DNA of 64,000 nt, taken from the IMG/VR virus record IMGVR_UViG_3300027710_001068, positions 1 through 64,000 of that record; one strand, 5' to 3'. Position 1 is the first letter of the stretch, and the number at the start of each line of letters is the position of its first letter. Below are positions 30,156-37,643 of the stretch, in pieces. The position numbers and the translations under genes are program-made. Origin of the DNA: a virus. Under the pieces are notes generated by a model. The model was not told the DNA's origin. It did no database searches and saw only the letters and a list, made by a program, of their open reading frames with translations.

Positions 30156-30745
30156 TTGAAGATAAAGTCAGACAGGTATTAGCAGGCATTCCTTCTGCTT
30201 GGGGTGATGGAAACACAACAGGCCACGTAGTGTTTGTTGATTGGTTGATTGAAGAGATGAAACCTAAAGTTACTGTAGACTTGGGGATCGATTATGGATA
30301 TTCATTGATTGCTTTTGCCCATAACAATCCAGGTAAGGTATTTGGCATTGATGGATTTGAAGGGGATGAATGGACTGGTAACAGAAACACATACGATCAA
30401 GTATGTGGTCATATTGCAAATCTACAATTAAATAATGTAACTTTAATTAAAGGTTACTTTGATGATGTTGTTAAGACTTGGGATACTAATATCGATCTGT
30501 TACACATTGATGGATTCCATTCCTATGAAGCAGTTAAGAACGACTTTGAAAAGTGGTCAGGATTTGTTCCTAACACAGGGGTGATATTGTTCCATGATAC
30601 TGATAGTCATGATGCACGGTTTGGTGTCAAGCAGTTCTTCAATGAAATCGATATGCCTAAACATGAGTTGATGGGGTTCCAAGGTTTAGGTATAGTATCT
30701 AATAACAAAAAACTAATGAAGAAGATTAAAGAATATACACCATGA
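30152..30745 (+). CDS. Class I SAM methyltransferase
   Basis: The 197-residue protein has a Rossmann methyltransferase core: VTVDLGIDYGYSLIAFA is motif I, KVFGIDGFEGDEWTGN follows, DLLHIDGFHSYEAVKND carries the substrate-side acid and ILFHDTDSHDARFGV closes. It resembles the Methyltransf_24 group found in sugar and surface-polymer gene clusters. It overlaps uvsX and gp41 by four bases each, so it is embedded in a replication operon. Its target is unknown. Confidence 0.82.
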   Translation: MIEDKVRQVLAGIPSAWGDGNTTGHVVFVDWLIEEMKPKVTVDLGIDYGYSLIAFAHNNPGKVFGIDGFEGDEWTGNRNTYDQVCGHIANLQLNNVTLIKGYFDDVVKTWDTNIDLLHIDGFHSYEAVKNDFEKWSGFVPNTGVILFHDTDSHDARFGVKQFFNEIDMPKHELMGFQGLGIVSNNKKLMKKIKEYTP

Positions 30746-32121
30746 TCGAACAAAGTATTCTCTCTAACCTAATCAACAATGAGCAATACTTCCGCAAATC
30801 AATTCCCTTCCTTAAACAAGATTACTTTCAAGACCGATCACACAAACTAGCTTTCAAGTTGATAGATGACTACGTTAGAAAGTATTCATCGCAACCAACA
30901 ACCAAAGCACTTGTTATTGATCTTGAGAACGAACCTCTTAATCAAGATGAGATTGATAATGTAAGGATGTTGATCAACAACTTTGATGTTGAGCCGATCA
31001 AAGATAATGAATGGTTGTTAGATCAGACTGAGAAGTTTTGCCAAGACAAAGCGATCTACAATGCTATCATGAGTAGTATTACTATCTTGGATGGTAAGAC
31101 TGATAAGACAAAGAATGCTATTCCTCAAATACTATCAGATGCGTTGGCTGTATCTTTTGATACTAATATTGGCCACGACTTTTTAGAAGATGCAGAATCA
31201 CGTTATGAATTTTATCACAAGAAAGAGCAAAGAATTCCTTTCGACCTTGAGTACTTTAATAAGATTACAAAAGGCGGCGTCCCTAATAAGACTCTCAATA
31301 TTGCACTTGCTGGTACTGGTGTTGGTAAGTCTTTGTTCATGTGTCATTGTGCAGCAGCAAATCTCACAAGGGGAAATAATGTACTTTACATTACGCTAGA
31401 GATGTCTGAAGAGAAGATTGCTGAACGTATTGATGCTAACCTTCTCAATGTGACCGTTGATGAGCTTGCCATGCTTCCTAAGGATGCTTACGATAAGAAG
31501 ATTGAACGGGTAAGAGGTAAGACGACTGGTAAACTGATCATTAAAGAATACCCAACAGCAACAGCTGGTTCTGCTAACTTTAGACATTTGTTTAATGAGC
31601 TGAAGATCAAAAAGGGTTTTACTCCTGATATTGTTTACATTGACTATTTGAATATTTGTAATTCTTCTAGGATGAAACAAGGTGGCAGCGTTAACAGTTA
31701 CACATATATTAAGGCGATTGCGGAGGAGCTTCGTGGTTTGGCGGTCGAGCAGAATGTACCGATTATCTCGGCGACTCAGACTACTCGTTCTGGATTCACA
31801 AATACAGACCTTGGACTCGAAGATACAAGTGAGTCGTTTGGACTACCAGCAACAGCAGACTTCATGTTCGCACTCATCAGCTCAGAAGAGCTCCAAGACT
31901 TAAACCAGATGATGGTCAAGCAGTTGAAGAATCGTTATAGCGATCCATCAACCAATAGAAAGTTTGTGATTGGTGTTGACCGTCCTAAGATGAAACTTTA
32001 TGATGTTGAGCAAAAAGCTCAAGCTGACCTTGCTGATGATAAGAAGGACGATGATTCACCTTTGTTTGACAGGTCTAAAAACTCTAAGTTCGACAAGAAC
32101 TTGTTCAAAGCGTTTAGTTAA
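30742..32121 (+). CDS. 41: Replicative helicase gp41 (DnaB-like)
   Basis: The 459-residue hexameric helicase unwinds DNA at the fork and pairs with primase gp61. Walker A is AGTGVGKS near residue 190, Walker B is PDIVYIDYLN near 297, and SATQTTRSGF and SAPATAD-like motifs (here DTSESFGLPATAD) follow as in DnaB. The N-terminal third corresponds to the primase-binding collar. Its end overlaps the next start by one base. Confidence 0.97.
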   Translation: MIEQSILSNLINNEQYFRKSIPFLKQDYFQDRSHKLAFKLIDDYVRKYSSQPTTKALVIDLENEPLNQDEIDNVRMLINNFDVEPIKDNEWLLDQTEKFCQDKAIYNAIMSSITILDGKTDKTKNAIPQILSDALAVSFDTNIGHDFLEDAESRYEFYHKKEQRIPFDLEYFNKITKGGVPNKTLNIALAGTGVGKSLFMCHCAAANLTRGNNVLYITLEMSEEKIAERIDANLLNVTVDELAMLPKDAYDKKIERVRGKTTGKLIIKEYPTATAGSANFRHLFNELKIKKGFTPDIVYIDYLNICNSSRMKQGGSVNSYTYIKAIAEELRGLAVEQNVPIISATQTTRSGFTNTDLGLEDTSESFGLPATADFMFALISSEELQDLNQMMVKQLKNRYSDPSTNRKFVIGVDRPKMKLYDVEQKAQADLADDKKDDDSPLFDRSKNSKFDKNLFKAFS

Positions 32122-32306
32122 TGTCTAACTTTATTTTTGCAAGTATCTTCTTTATTATTATTTTTCCATTGGCTGTGTTTCTAAACACACTGTTAGTTTT
32201 GTATGAGTACTGTATATTCTTGTTCCACCTTCCTATAAATATTTACAAATTATGTTTAGAAGTTGTAGTAACAATAAAGACACGCCATGGTTCTGATATT
32301 CAATGA
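32121..32306 (+). CDS. Small membrane protein, 61 aa
   Basis: A 61-residue protein begins at the gp41 stop (TAATG). Most of it is hydrophobic (FIFASIFFIIIFPLAVFLN and VLYEYCIFLFHLPI), indicating one or two membrane helices, with a short polar C-terminus. It overlaps the SprT-like gene by 20 bases. No function is recognised. A late-type TATAAATA box occurs inside it. Confidence 0.65.
   Translation: MSNFIFASIFFIIIFPLAVFLNTLLVLYEYCIFLFHLPINIYKLCLEVVVTIKTRHGSDIQ
32234..32241 (+). promoter_or_regulatory. Possible late promoter TATAAATA before sprT-like gene
   Basis: An exact TATAAATA octamer lies within the small membrane protein gene, 46 bases upstream of the SprT-like start. It may drive that gene late, but the match could be fortuitous in AT-rich coding sequence. 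Confidence 0.45.
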
Positions 32307-32892
32307 CAAATTTAGCGAACAACTTCAACAAGAGGTCTGCGATGCAGTTAACTTCTTTTCCGATCAACTCTTCTCTACCAAACTCTGCAAGCACATAGTC
32401 ATTGAGCTTGAATTAAAAAGTAACTTCAAGGACCATGGCGATTGCGAAGTATTAGAGTACAACTCCCAACGCAAGCCCAGATCGTTTAAGATTCGTCTTC
32501 GAAAGAAGAAGAGTCATAAATCTTTAATTAAAACTCTTGCACATGAACTTGTCCACGTCAAGCAATTTGCGTTGGGTGAGATGTCTGAGTTCCATGATCG
32601 TTGGAGAGATGGTGTTGACCATAAAGATACTGAATACTTCGATCTTCCTTGGGAAATAGAAGCAAGGATGATGGAGCACGTTTTGTATGATAAGTATAAG
32701 AATAGTGGGTTGCCTAAAAGGCAGGACGCTGTTATAATAGAAGATAGTATGCGGGGTTCGTATAGTGGTAATACCTTAGCCTTCCAAGCTAAAGCTGACA
32801 GTTCGATTCTGTTACCCCGCTCCAATCAGGAGTATCATGGAATTAATCTTTCTAGTGATGTTTGTTCTAGTAATGCTTTACAGGAACAGTAG
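32287..32892 (+). CDS. SprT-like zinc metalloprotease
   Basis: The 201-residue protein has the SprT-family HExxH zinc site in TLAHELVHVKQFALGEMSEFHDRW (about residues 79-102) and an IEARMMEHVL helix with a later zinc-side glutamate. SprT/Spartan proteins degrade DNA-protein crosslinks or act as proteases. After residue 150 the frame runs straight through a complete tRNA-Gly gene and on for another 68 bases. The last 45 residues are therefore unlike the family and are likely read-through of sequence selected for RNA. No Shine-Dalgarno sequence precedes the ATG. Confidence 0.8.
   Translation: MVLIFNDKFSEQLQQEVCDAVNFFSDQLFSTKLCKHIVIELELKSNFKDHGDCEVLEYNSQRKPRSFKIRLRKKKSHKSLIKTLAHELVHVKQFALGEMSEFHDRWRDGVDHKDTEYFDLPWEIEARMMEHVLYDKYKNSGLPKRQDAVIIEDSMRGSYSGNTLAFQAKADSSILLPRSNQEYHGINLSSDVCSSNALQEQ
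32710..32738 (+). promoter_or_regulatory. tRNA-Gly promoter inside the SprT-like gene
   Basis: TTGCCT (32710-32715), 17 bases and TATAAT (32733-32738) with the extended TGT upstream form a good bacterial promoter. The predicted start is about six bases before the mature tRNA 5' end. It lies entirely in coding sequence. Confidence 0.75.
32751..32824 (+). tRNA. tRNA-Gly (anticodon TCC)
   Basis: A full cloverleaf is visible: acceptor GCGGGGT / ACCCCGC, a D arm with TAGTGGTAAT, anticodon stem TTAGC / GCTAA around loop CTTCCAA (anticodon TCC), T arm ACAG-TTCGATT-CTGT, discriminator T and an encoded CCA end. It reads GGA and GGG codons, frequent in AT-rich phage genes. It is embedded in the 3' end of the SprT-like reading frame and has its own promoter. 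Confidence 0.95.
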
Positions 32893-33136
32893 CCAATCAT
32901 TACAACAAGAAGAGTTGGATGATGAGGAAGAAATTTCTGTTGTGTTAATCAAAGTAGAGAAATATAATGATCAAATATATTTTTGGGATAAGGAGACCGG
33001 AGACTTTCTTATCCAAGGCAGAGATATGAATGAAATTGTTGCTAAGGCCAAAAAGTATTTCCCTGAGCAATACTTTTGTATTGAACAAGAAGATGTTGAT
33101 AAGTATAATTTAAGAGTGGAAGAAACTCCTGTTTGA
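32837..33136 (+). CDS. Small protein with N-terminal membrane helix
   Basis: The 99-residue protein begins with a hydrophobic helix (MELIFLVMFVLVMLY), then an acidic stretch (LDDEEEI), then a soluble domain IKVEKYNDQIYFWDKETGDFL with KYFPEQYFCIEQE. The soluble part resembles small conserved proteins found beside sprT-like genes in aquatic T4-like phages. An AGGAG sequence precedes the ATG. It overlaps the SprT-like frame by 56 bases. Function unknown. Confidence 0.75.
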   Translation: MELIFLVMFVLVMLYRNSSQSLQQEELDDEEEISVVLIKVEKYNDQIYFWDKETGDFLIQGRDMNEIVAKAKKYFPEQYFCIEQEDVDKYNLRVEETPV

Positions 33137-33142
33137 TCCATC

Positions 33143-33218
33143 GCGCTGGTAGCTCAATGGTCAGAGCAGCGGACTCATAATCCGTTGGTTAGGGGTTCAA
33201 GTCCCTTCCGGCGTACCA
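33143..33218 (+). tRNA. tRNA with CAT anticodon (Met, or Ile after lysidine modification)
   Basis: The cloverleaf has acceptor GCGCTGG / CCGGCGT (with G-T pairs), D arm AGCTCAATGGTCAGAGC, anticodon stem GCGGA / TCCGT around loop CTCATAA, T arm AGGGG-TTCAAGT-CCCTT and an encoded CCA. The anticodon is CAT, so it is an elongator tRNA-Met, or a tRNA-Ile if the C is changed to lysidine. A TATAAT box lies at its 3' end, 10 bases before the next gene. Confidence 0.92.
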
Positions 33219-33234
33219 TATAATAGAGTAGTAC

Positions 33235-33702
33235 ATGAAATTTGATCTTGAAGAAATTAAAACGTTTATCGATGCACAGTCTCCAGAGACCAAGATATAC
33301 ATTGGTTGTGATTCGGAACGCTTTAAGAACAAGGGTCAGTGGTACGCTCATTACACTCTAGTGGTTGTTGTTCACATTGACGGCAACCACGGATGTAAAA
33401 TATTTGGTGAAGTTCAAACAGAAAAAGATTATGATCAAAAAGCAAGTAAGCCTTCGTTCCGTTTAATGAATGAAGTGTTTAAGATTTCAGAATTATATTT
33501 GAAGCTTGCTGATGTGATCGCTGATCGTGAGTTTGAAGTTCACTTAGACATTAACCCTAAAGAAGAACACAACAGTAGCGTAGTGTTGTCTCAAGCTGTT
33601 GGTTACATTAAAGGTACTTGCAACGTCACACCTTTAGTTAAACCAAACGCTTTTGCAGCTAGCTATGCAGCTGACCGTTTAAGAGATTTGAGAGCAGCAT
33701 GA
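33235..33702 (+). CDS. RNase H-like DUF458/YkuK-family protein
   Basis: The 155-residue protein shows the DUF458 (YkuK) RNase H-like layout: IYIGCDSERFK supplies the first catalytic acid, HYTLVVVVHIDG and FEVHLDINPKEEHNS the following strand and acids, and VKPNAFAASYAADRL the C-terminal helix. YkuK-type proteins have no firmly known role; a nuclease activity on nucleic acid is plausible by fold. It overlaps the HAD-like gene by four bases. Confidence 0.75.
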   Translation: MKFDLEEIKTFIDAQSPETKIYIGCDSERFKNKGQWYAHYTLVVVVHIDGNHGCKIFGEVQTEKDYDQKASKPSFRLMNEVFKISELYLKLADVIADREFEVHLDINPKEEHNSSVVLSQAVGYIKGTCNVTPLVKPNAFAASYAADRLRDLRAA

Positions 33703-34013
33703 TATACATTGTAGACATTGACAACACAATTTGCACAACCGTTAAAGATCGTTTTGGCAACCAGGATTATGAAAACTCAACCCCAATCCAAGAGCGAATT
33801 GATTATGTCAACAAGCTTTGGGAACAAGGTCATGTGATTCATTATTGGACCGCTCGTGGATCATCTTCTGGTATTGATTGGTTGGAGTTGACCCAGTCTC
33901 AGCTATTCAAGTGGGGTTGCAAATACCATACAGTTAAATGTGGTAAGCCAAGCTACGATGTTTGGATTGATGACAAAGCAATCAACGCAGGAGACATTCC
34001 TCCAGTTCTCTAA
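33699..34013 (+). CDS. HAD-superfamily phosphatase-like protein
   Basis: The 104-residue protein opens with the HAD motif I DIDNTICTT, includes HYWTARGS (motif II serine/threonine) and ends with DVWIDDKAIN (motif IV acids). This minimal form resembles small capsule/LPS-type HAD hydrolases and phage proteins. A sugar phosphate would be a reasonable substrate given the heptose-type genes at 59-61 kb, though distance makes that a guess. Confidence 0.85.
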   Translation: MIYIVDIDNTICTTVKDRFGNQDYENSTPIQERIDYVNKLWEQGHVIHYWTARGSSSGIDWLELTQSQLFKWGCKYHTVKCGKPSYDVWIDDKAINAGDIPPVL

Positions 34014-34037
34014 ATAATAAAAACTACGGGAGCTGAG

Positions 34038-34241
34038 TTGTCATCACAATCAACACAAAAATTAGTTTCATTTAGACCAATCCTTTGCAGAAATTGGATT
34101 ATCAAAGCGAGCTCGCTCAATGATGGCATCTGTGTTGTTATGACAAACATCAGCACCCGCTCAACTTTAGTTAACTATTTTAATAATGAGATGGATGCAG
34201 CTCTGCACATTGAGTATTGGATTGAAAACTATAGTGCATAA
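34038..34241 (+). CDS. Small hypothetical protein, 67 aa, TTG start
   Basis: A 67-residue frame starts with TTG eight bases after a GGGAG ribosome-binding site. The C-terminal NYFNNEMDAALHIEYWIENY resembles a short C-terminal helix pattern found in small phage proteins that precede the nuclease-like gene. No ATG is available upstream. No motif is recognised. Confidence 0.55.
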   Translation: MSSQSTQKLVSFRPILCRNWIIKASSLNDGICVVMTNISTRSTLVNYFNNEMDAALHIEYWIENYSA

Positions 34242-34244
34242 ATA
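34237..34244 (+). promoter_or_regulatory. Possible variant late promoter CATAAATA
   Basis: CATAAATA differs by one base from the late consensus and lies 18 bases before the start at 34263, with TGGAGA between. A chance match in AT-rich sequence is quite possible. Confidence 0.3.
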
Positions 34245-34262
34245 TCTTCTAATGGAGATTTT

Positions 34263-35006
34263 ATGGCAGCACAACAAGGCTTTCAATACGAAATAAACGC
34301 AGCTAAGGTTCTTAAACCTATGGGTTTGGTGCCTAAGGACTTTGTTCCTGCAGGAGCTGGGCATGATCAACCCGACCTTATGTTGGTCCATAAAAACATT
34401 AAAGCTGGATGTGAATTGAAGATTACCGCCGCTTCTGCTGGTTCTCTTGTTTTAAAATACAACACTAAAAATAAAGCCAATCCTTGGTCCTTTGGTGATG
34501 TCAAGGAAGCAGAAGATGAAAAGCAGTTCATTATGGATCTTGCAAAAGAAGTAAAGCTGTTTGACATTATTAAGAAGCAATGGAAAACTGTTCCCTTCAA
34601 GCGCGAGAAAGATGCTTTGTGGGAAGCTACTGCTGGTAAGATGACACCTAAGAAGAGGTATGAACGTGATCGTGATACGTTTAAAGACATTAGAGGTGAA
34701 ATCTCAGCAACAAAGATTGAGCAGTACTACAACAGAAAAGATACTTACTATGTTAATGTGGGAACACATGGGTTCTACACAATGGGTAGGAGAAACCCAT
34801 TAATGTTGGAAGGTGTTCCGATGTTTGGCAATTCAGCTAAAGCTACTTACAGAGCTAGGGTACAGTACAAAGGTAATGATAATTATCAGTTTACTTTTGA
34901 AATGCAATTCAGTATGAAGACGAAGTCACCTTTTAATATTGCCCCTGTCAACGGTAAGAGTGTAGAAATTATTAAAAAAGATATTAATGCGAGTTGCTTT
35001 GTATGA
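34263..35006 (+). CDS. Putative PD-(D/E)XK nuclease-like protein
   Basis: The 247-residue protein has an N-terminal helix (GFQYEINAAKVL), then PAGAGHDQPDLMLVHKN and CELKIT, giving the D...E-x-K pattern of restriction-endonuclease-like folds. The rest is rich in lysine and aromatic residues and includes TYYVNVGTHGFYTMG. This resembles conserved aquatic T4-like phage proteins of unknown role. Packaging, DNA breakdown or resolvase-type activity are possible by fold only. A TGGAGA ribosome-binding site precedes the ATG. Confidence 0.7.
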   Translation: MAAQQGFQYEINAAKVLKPMGLVPKDFVPAGAGHDQPDLMLVHKNIKAGCELKITAASAGSLVLKYNTKNKANPWSFGDVKEAEDEKQFIMDLAKEVKLFDIIKKQWKTVPFKREKDALWEATAGKMTPKKRYERDRDTFKDIRGEISATKIEQYYNRKDTYYVNVGTHGFYTMGRRNPLMLEGVPMFGNSAKATYRARVQYKGNDNYQFTFEMQFSMKTKSPFNIAPVNGKSVEIIKKDINASCFV

Positions 35007-35029
35007 TAAACCAACTAGAAAGTGCTATG

Positions 35030-35058
35030 TTGACCAACTCGTCGTTTTCGGGTATAAT
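35030..35058 (+). promoter_or_regulatory. Strong promoter for the DUF6267-like/nucleotidyltransferase fusion
   Basis: TTGACC (35030-35035), 17 bases and TATAAT (35053-35058) form a near-consensus promoter. The -35 and -10 boxes are the same as in the internal promoter at 12262. The ATG at 35066 lies 8 bases after the -10 box, where transcription should start, with no Shine-Dalgarno sequence. Confidence 0.85.
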
Positions 35059-35065
35059 AGGTAAT

Positions 35066-36883
35066 ATGAGAAGAATTACAGAAGCCGCTGACGAATCAAA
35101 ACTAACACATTTAGAGCACCCAGAAGATCACATGCTGAATGCAGGCTATGCCGGCTTCCATCATGCAGTTAACACTCTAACACATGCTCACCATATCCTT
35201 TCTGGTAAGGAAACGGATGCTAAGACATCTGAGAAGTATGACGGCTCTCCTTCCATTGTGTTTGGACATCATCCTGACACGGGTAGATTCTTTGTTGCGT
35301 CCAAGTCTGCTTTCAATGCAAACCCAAAGATCAACTACTCAGAAGCTGATATTGAAAAGAACCATGGCCATGCTCCTGGTTTAGTTGAGAAGTTAAAGTC
35401 TTCTCTCAAGCATCTTCCTAAGATTATGCCTAAGAAGAAATCATCTAAGGGTGGTATCTATCAAGGCGATGTTATGTACACCAAGGATGGCAAGAGTGAT
35501 GTGACCACTAAAGGCAACAAGCACCACTTTACTCCTAACACGATTACATACTCTACTGATAAGAACAGTGAAGAAGGTAAGAAGATTACCAAAGCAAAGT
35601 TTGGTGTTGCTATTCACACAAGATACAAAGGCAAGAACTTTGAAGATCTTAAAGCTGAATACAATCCCGATCTGAGCGACTTATCCGAACACCACGATGT
35701 TCATGCGATCCTTCCTGGCCAGCACATTGATCCTAAGAAGTACTCACCAGCAGAGCAAACTAAGTTCCAAAACGAATTAAAGAAAGCTGACAATGCTTAT
35801 AAGAGTGTTAATCACGAACCACCTGCGGAAGTTGAAAAGCACCATGCCACTTTTAAGTCCTACCTCAACCAGACAATCAACGCTCAAGGAAGCCCAACAG
35901 TTGAAGGATACAAAAAGTGGTCTAGTGACAAGGCTAAAAAAGAGATTGACAAAGTAAAGACACCAGCTGTCAAGGCTGCTAAGCTTGCTCAGCACAATGT
36001 TGCTATGAAGCACGTCGATACTCATCGTCAACACTTTGATGCATTGATTGAGACACACAAGCACTTGGTCACAGCTAAAAACATGCTTGTCAAACACTTT
36101 AATCAATCTGCCAAGTTTGAAACGCACGTTGGCGACACTCCTGTTAAGACAGAAGGGACTGTGATCTCTGTTAACAACCGTCCTTCTAAGTTGAATGACC
36201 GTGAAGAGTTTAACAGACTGAATGCGTTGAAGTCTAAAAATGCTAAGCAGTCTGCTGAAAAGAAACCTGAAGACAAGAAACACGTTACGTTTGCTTTCGG
36301 TAGAATGAACCCTCCTACAACAGGCCACGAGAAGGTTGTGCAGAAGATGCATGATGTTGCTCACGAAAAAGGTGGCGATATCAAGCTGGTGGTTTCTCAC
36401 ACACAGGATTCTGCTAAGAACCCGTTGTCCGCTGCGCAGAAACTGAAGCACGTTAAGAGCTTCTTCCCTAACACTCCTACCGAAGCTGCATCGAAAGAAG
36501 CACCAACATTCTTGCACCACTTGGCTAAGTTGCATGACCAGGGTTACAAGCACGTAACGATGGTTGCTGGTTCAGACCGTGCTGACGAATACAAAAAACT
36601 TATTCATAAGTACAACGGAGTCAAAGGTGCCCATGGCCACTTTAATTTCGAAAAGATTGATGTACAATCATCCGGTGAGAGAGATCCAGACTCGGAAGGT
36701 ACAGAAGGAATGTCTGCTTCTAAGATGCGTGAGCATGCTAAGAAAGGCAACTTTGCTGAATTTAAAAAAGGTGTTCCACACCATGTACCAGAGAAGCATT
36801 CTAAAGAGATGTACAATGATGTCCGTAAGGGAATGGGTCTGACAGAATCGTTATCGTTTATGAAATTCTTTAAGCATGGATAA
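35066..36883 (+). CDS. DUF6267-like protein fused to a nucleotidyltransferase
   Basis: The 605-residue protein has an N-terminal region of the type seen in marine T4-like phages as DUF6267 (LTHLEHPEDHMLNAGYAGF, then EKYDGSPSIVFGHHP and GGIYQGDVMY). This half recalls nucleotidyltransferase/ligase folds around the EKYDGSPS lysine. Residues from about 408 form a second module, FAFGRMNPPTTGHEKVV, a HxGH-type cytidylyl/adenylyltransferase site with MSASKMREHAKKG as the later motif. The middle is lysine- and histidine-rich and helical. The start at 35066 is chosen over in-frame codons upstream because of the promoter. Substrates are unknown. Confidence 0.75.
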   Translation: MRRITEAADESKLTHLEHPEDHMLNAGYAGFHHAVNTLTHAHHILSGKETDAKTSEKYDGSPSIVFGHHPDTGRFFVASKSAFNANPKINYSEADIEKNHGHAPGLVEKLKSSLKHLPKIMPKKKSSKGGIYQGDVMYTKDGKSDVTTKGNKHHFTPNTITYSTDKNSEEGKKITKAKFGVAIHTRYKGKNFEDLKAEYNPDLSDLSEHHDVHAILPGQHIDPKKYSPAEQTKFQNELKKADNAYKSVNHEPPAEVEKHHATFKSYLNQTINAQGSPTVEGYKKWSSDKAKKEIDKVKTPAVKAAKLAQHNVAMKHVDTHRQHFDALIETHKHLVTAKNMLVKHFNQSAKFETHVGDTPVKTEGTVISVNNRPSKLNDREEFNRLNALKSKNAKQSAEKKPEDKKHVTFAFGRMNPPTTGHEKVVQKMHDVAHEKGGDIKLVVSHTQDSAKNPLSAAQKLKHVKSFFPNTPTEAASKEAPTFLHHLAKLHDQGYKHVTMVAGSDRADEYKKLIHKYNGVKGAHGHFNFEKIDVQSSGERDPDSEGTEGMSASKMREHAKKGNFAEFKKGVPHHVPEKHSKEMYNDVRKGMGLTESLSFMKFFKHG

Positions 36884-36997
36884 AAATAAACTTACCACTA
36901 CCTTAGGACCTTTGCGTTATAAGTGGTAAAAGGAGCGTCCCTGCCTACTACATAGTAGCACGCCAACTACTAAGACACAAGTGGGACACTAACAACA
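36884..36997 (+). other. Non-coding 114-bp gap with predicted RNA hairpins
   Basis: No convincing gene is present. TTACCACT (36892-36899) pairs with AGTGGTAA (36922-36929). Further on, CTACT (36945-36949) pairs with AGTAG (36954-36958) inside GCGT / ACGC (36935-36938 with 36960-36963). GTCCC (36937-36941) could alternatively pair with GGGAC near 36983. The stretch may be a structured 5' leader for the gene at 36998 or a small RNA. No late box or T tract was seen. Confidence 0.45.
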
Positions 36998-37642
36998 ATG
37001 AGCTCAGTTATTCTTACAGATAATCAATTTGATCCTAATGGTTACTGGGCCAAGCCAATCGCTAAGTTGCTTTATGAGCCAACTTATGAAGATGTTAGTT
37101 TGTTTGATCAGAATGGCTATGACTTAACTGTTATTGAGCAACACTTTGCTTATGGCAATTTTAAAAAGTCTAAAAAGCATAGAGAACATCACCACCAGAC
37201 TTTGAAGCAAGACTGGTTCACTCAGTTTGTTAGAATAGAAGGTGCAGTTCTCAATCACAGTCTTCTGTTTGAGCGCAAAGGTTATACTGGTGAAGCACTC
37301 GATCAGTTAAAACACTGGGCTGAAAAGCTTCCACTACTCCATAAAATAATTGCGATCCGTCCTAAGTGGGGATTGGATTTTAGTATGGATTATGTTGACA
37401 GGCAAGGCAACTCATTTGAGGTATTGCATTGGGAGTATGATGGGTTCAGCTTTGGAGAGATTAATCAAGTTAAGTTATACATTCAAGATAAGTTAGCTGG
37501 GATTGACTGGGACCATGCAGGTGAGCAGATGCTCCTACATAAAGATAAATGGCATCACTTGGGGTTCTTTGAACAAAGTGATTGGAAGTGTAATTTTTTT
37601 GGAATCCCTAAAGAGAGATTCAAAATGGTAATATGGAGCTAA
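36998..37642 (+). CDS. Hypothetical protein, 214 aa
   Basis: The 214-residue protein has a mixed composition with many aromatic and histidine residues (KKHREHHHQTLKQDWF, VLHWEYDGFSFGEI, KWHHLGFFEQSDW). The WEYD and DWDHA segments are notable. No signal peptide, membrane helix or known domain is recognised. It directly precedes the superoxide dismutase-like gene with a one-base gap, so they are probably co-transcribed. The structured gap upstream may regulate both. Confidence 0.7.
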   Translation: MSSVILTDNQFDPNGYWAKPIAKLLYEPTYEDVSLFDQNGYDLTVIEQHFAYGNFKKSKKHREHHHQTLKQDWFTQFVRIEGAVLNHSLLFERKGYTGEALDQLKHWAEKLPLLHKIIAIRPKWGLDFSMDYVDRQGNSFEVLHWEYDGFSFGEINQVKLYIQDKLAGIDWDHAGEQMLLHKDKWHHLGFFEQSDWKCNFFGIPKERFKMVIWS

Positions 37643-37643
37643 T

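Noticed and set aside
33219-33224. TATAAT at the end of tRNA-Met as promoter for the RNase H-like gene
   Set aside because: The -35 region (TTCAAG) is poor and the box overlaps the CCA end; transcription from upstream is sufficient.
35777-36553. Long minus-strand open frame of 258 codons
   Set aside because: It lies opposite the lysine- and histidine-rich part of the fusion gene, has no ribosome-binding site, and its composition (Phe, Leu, Cys, Val runs) is that of a shadow frame.
36877-36930. 17-codon frame starting ATGGATAAAAATAAA after the fusion gene
   Set aside because: It has no ribosome-binding site, overlaps the preceding stop, and coincides with the hairpin stem, so it is better explained as non-coding structure.
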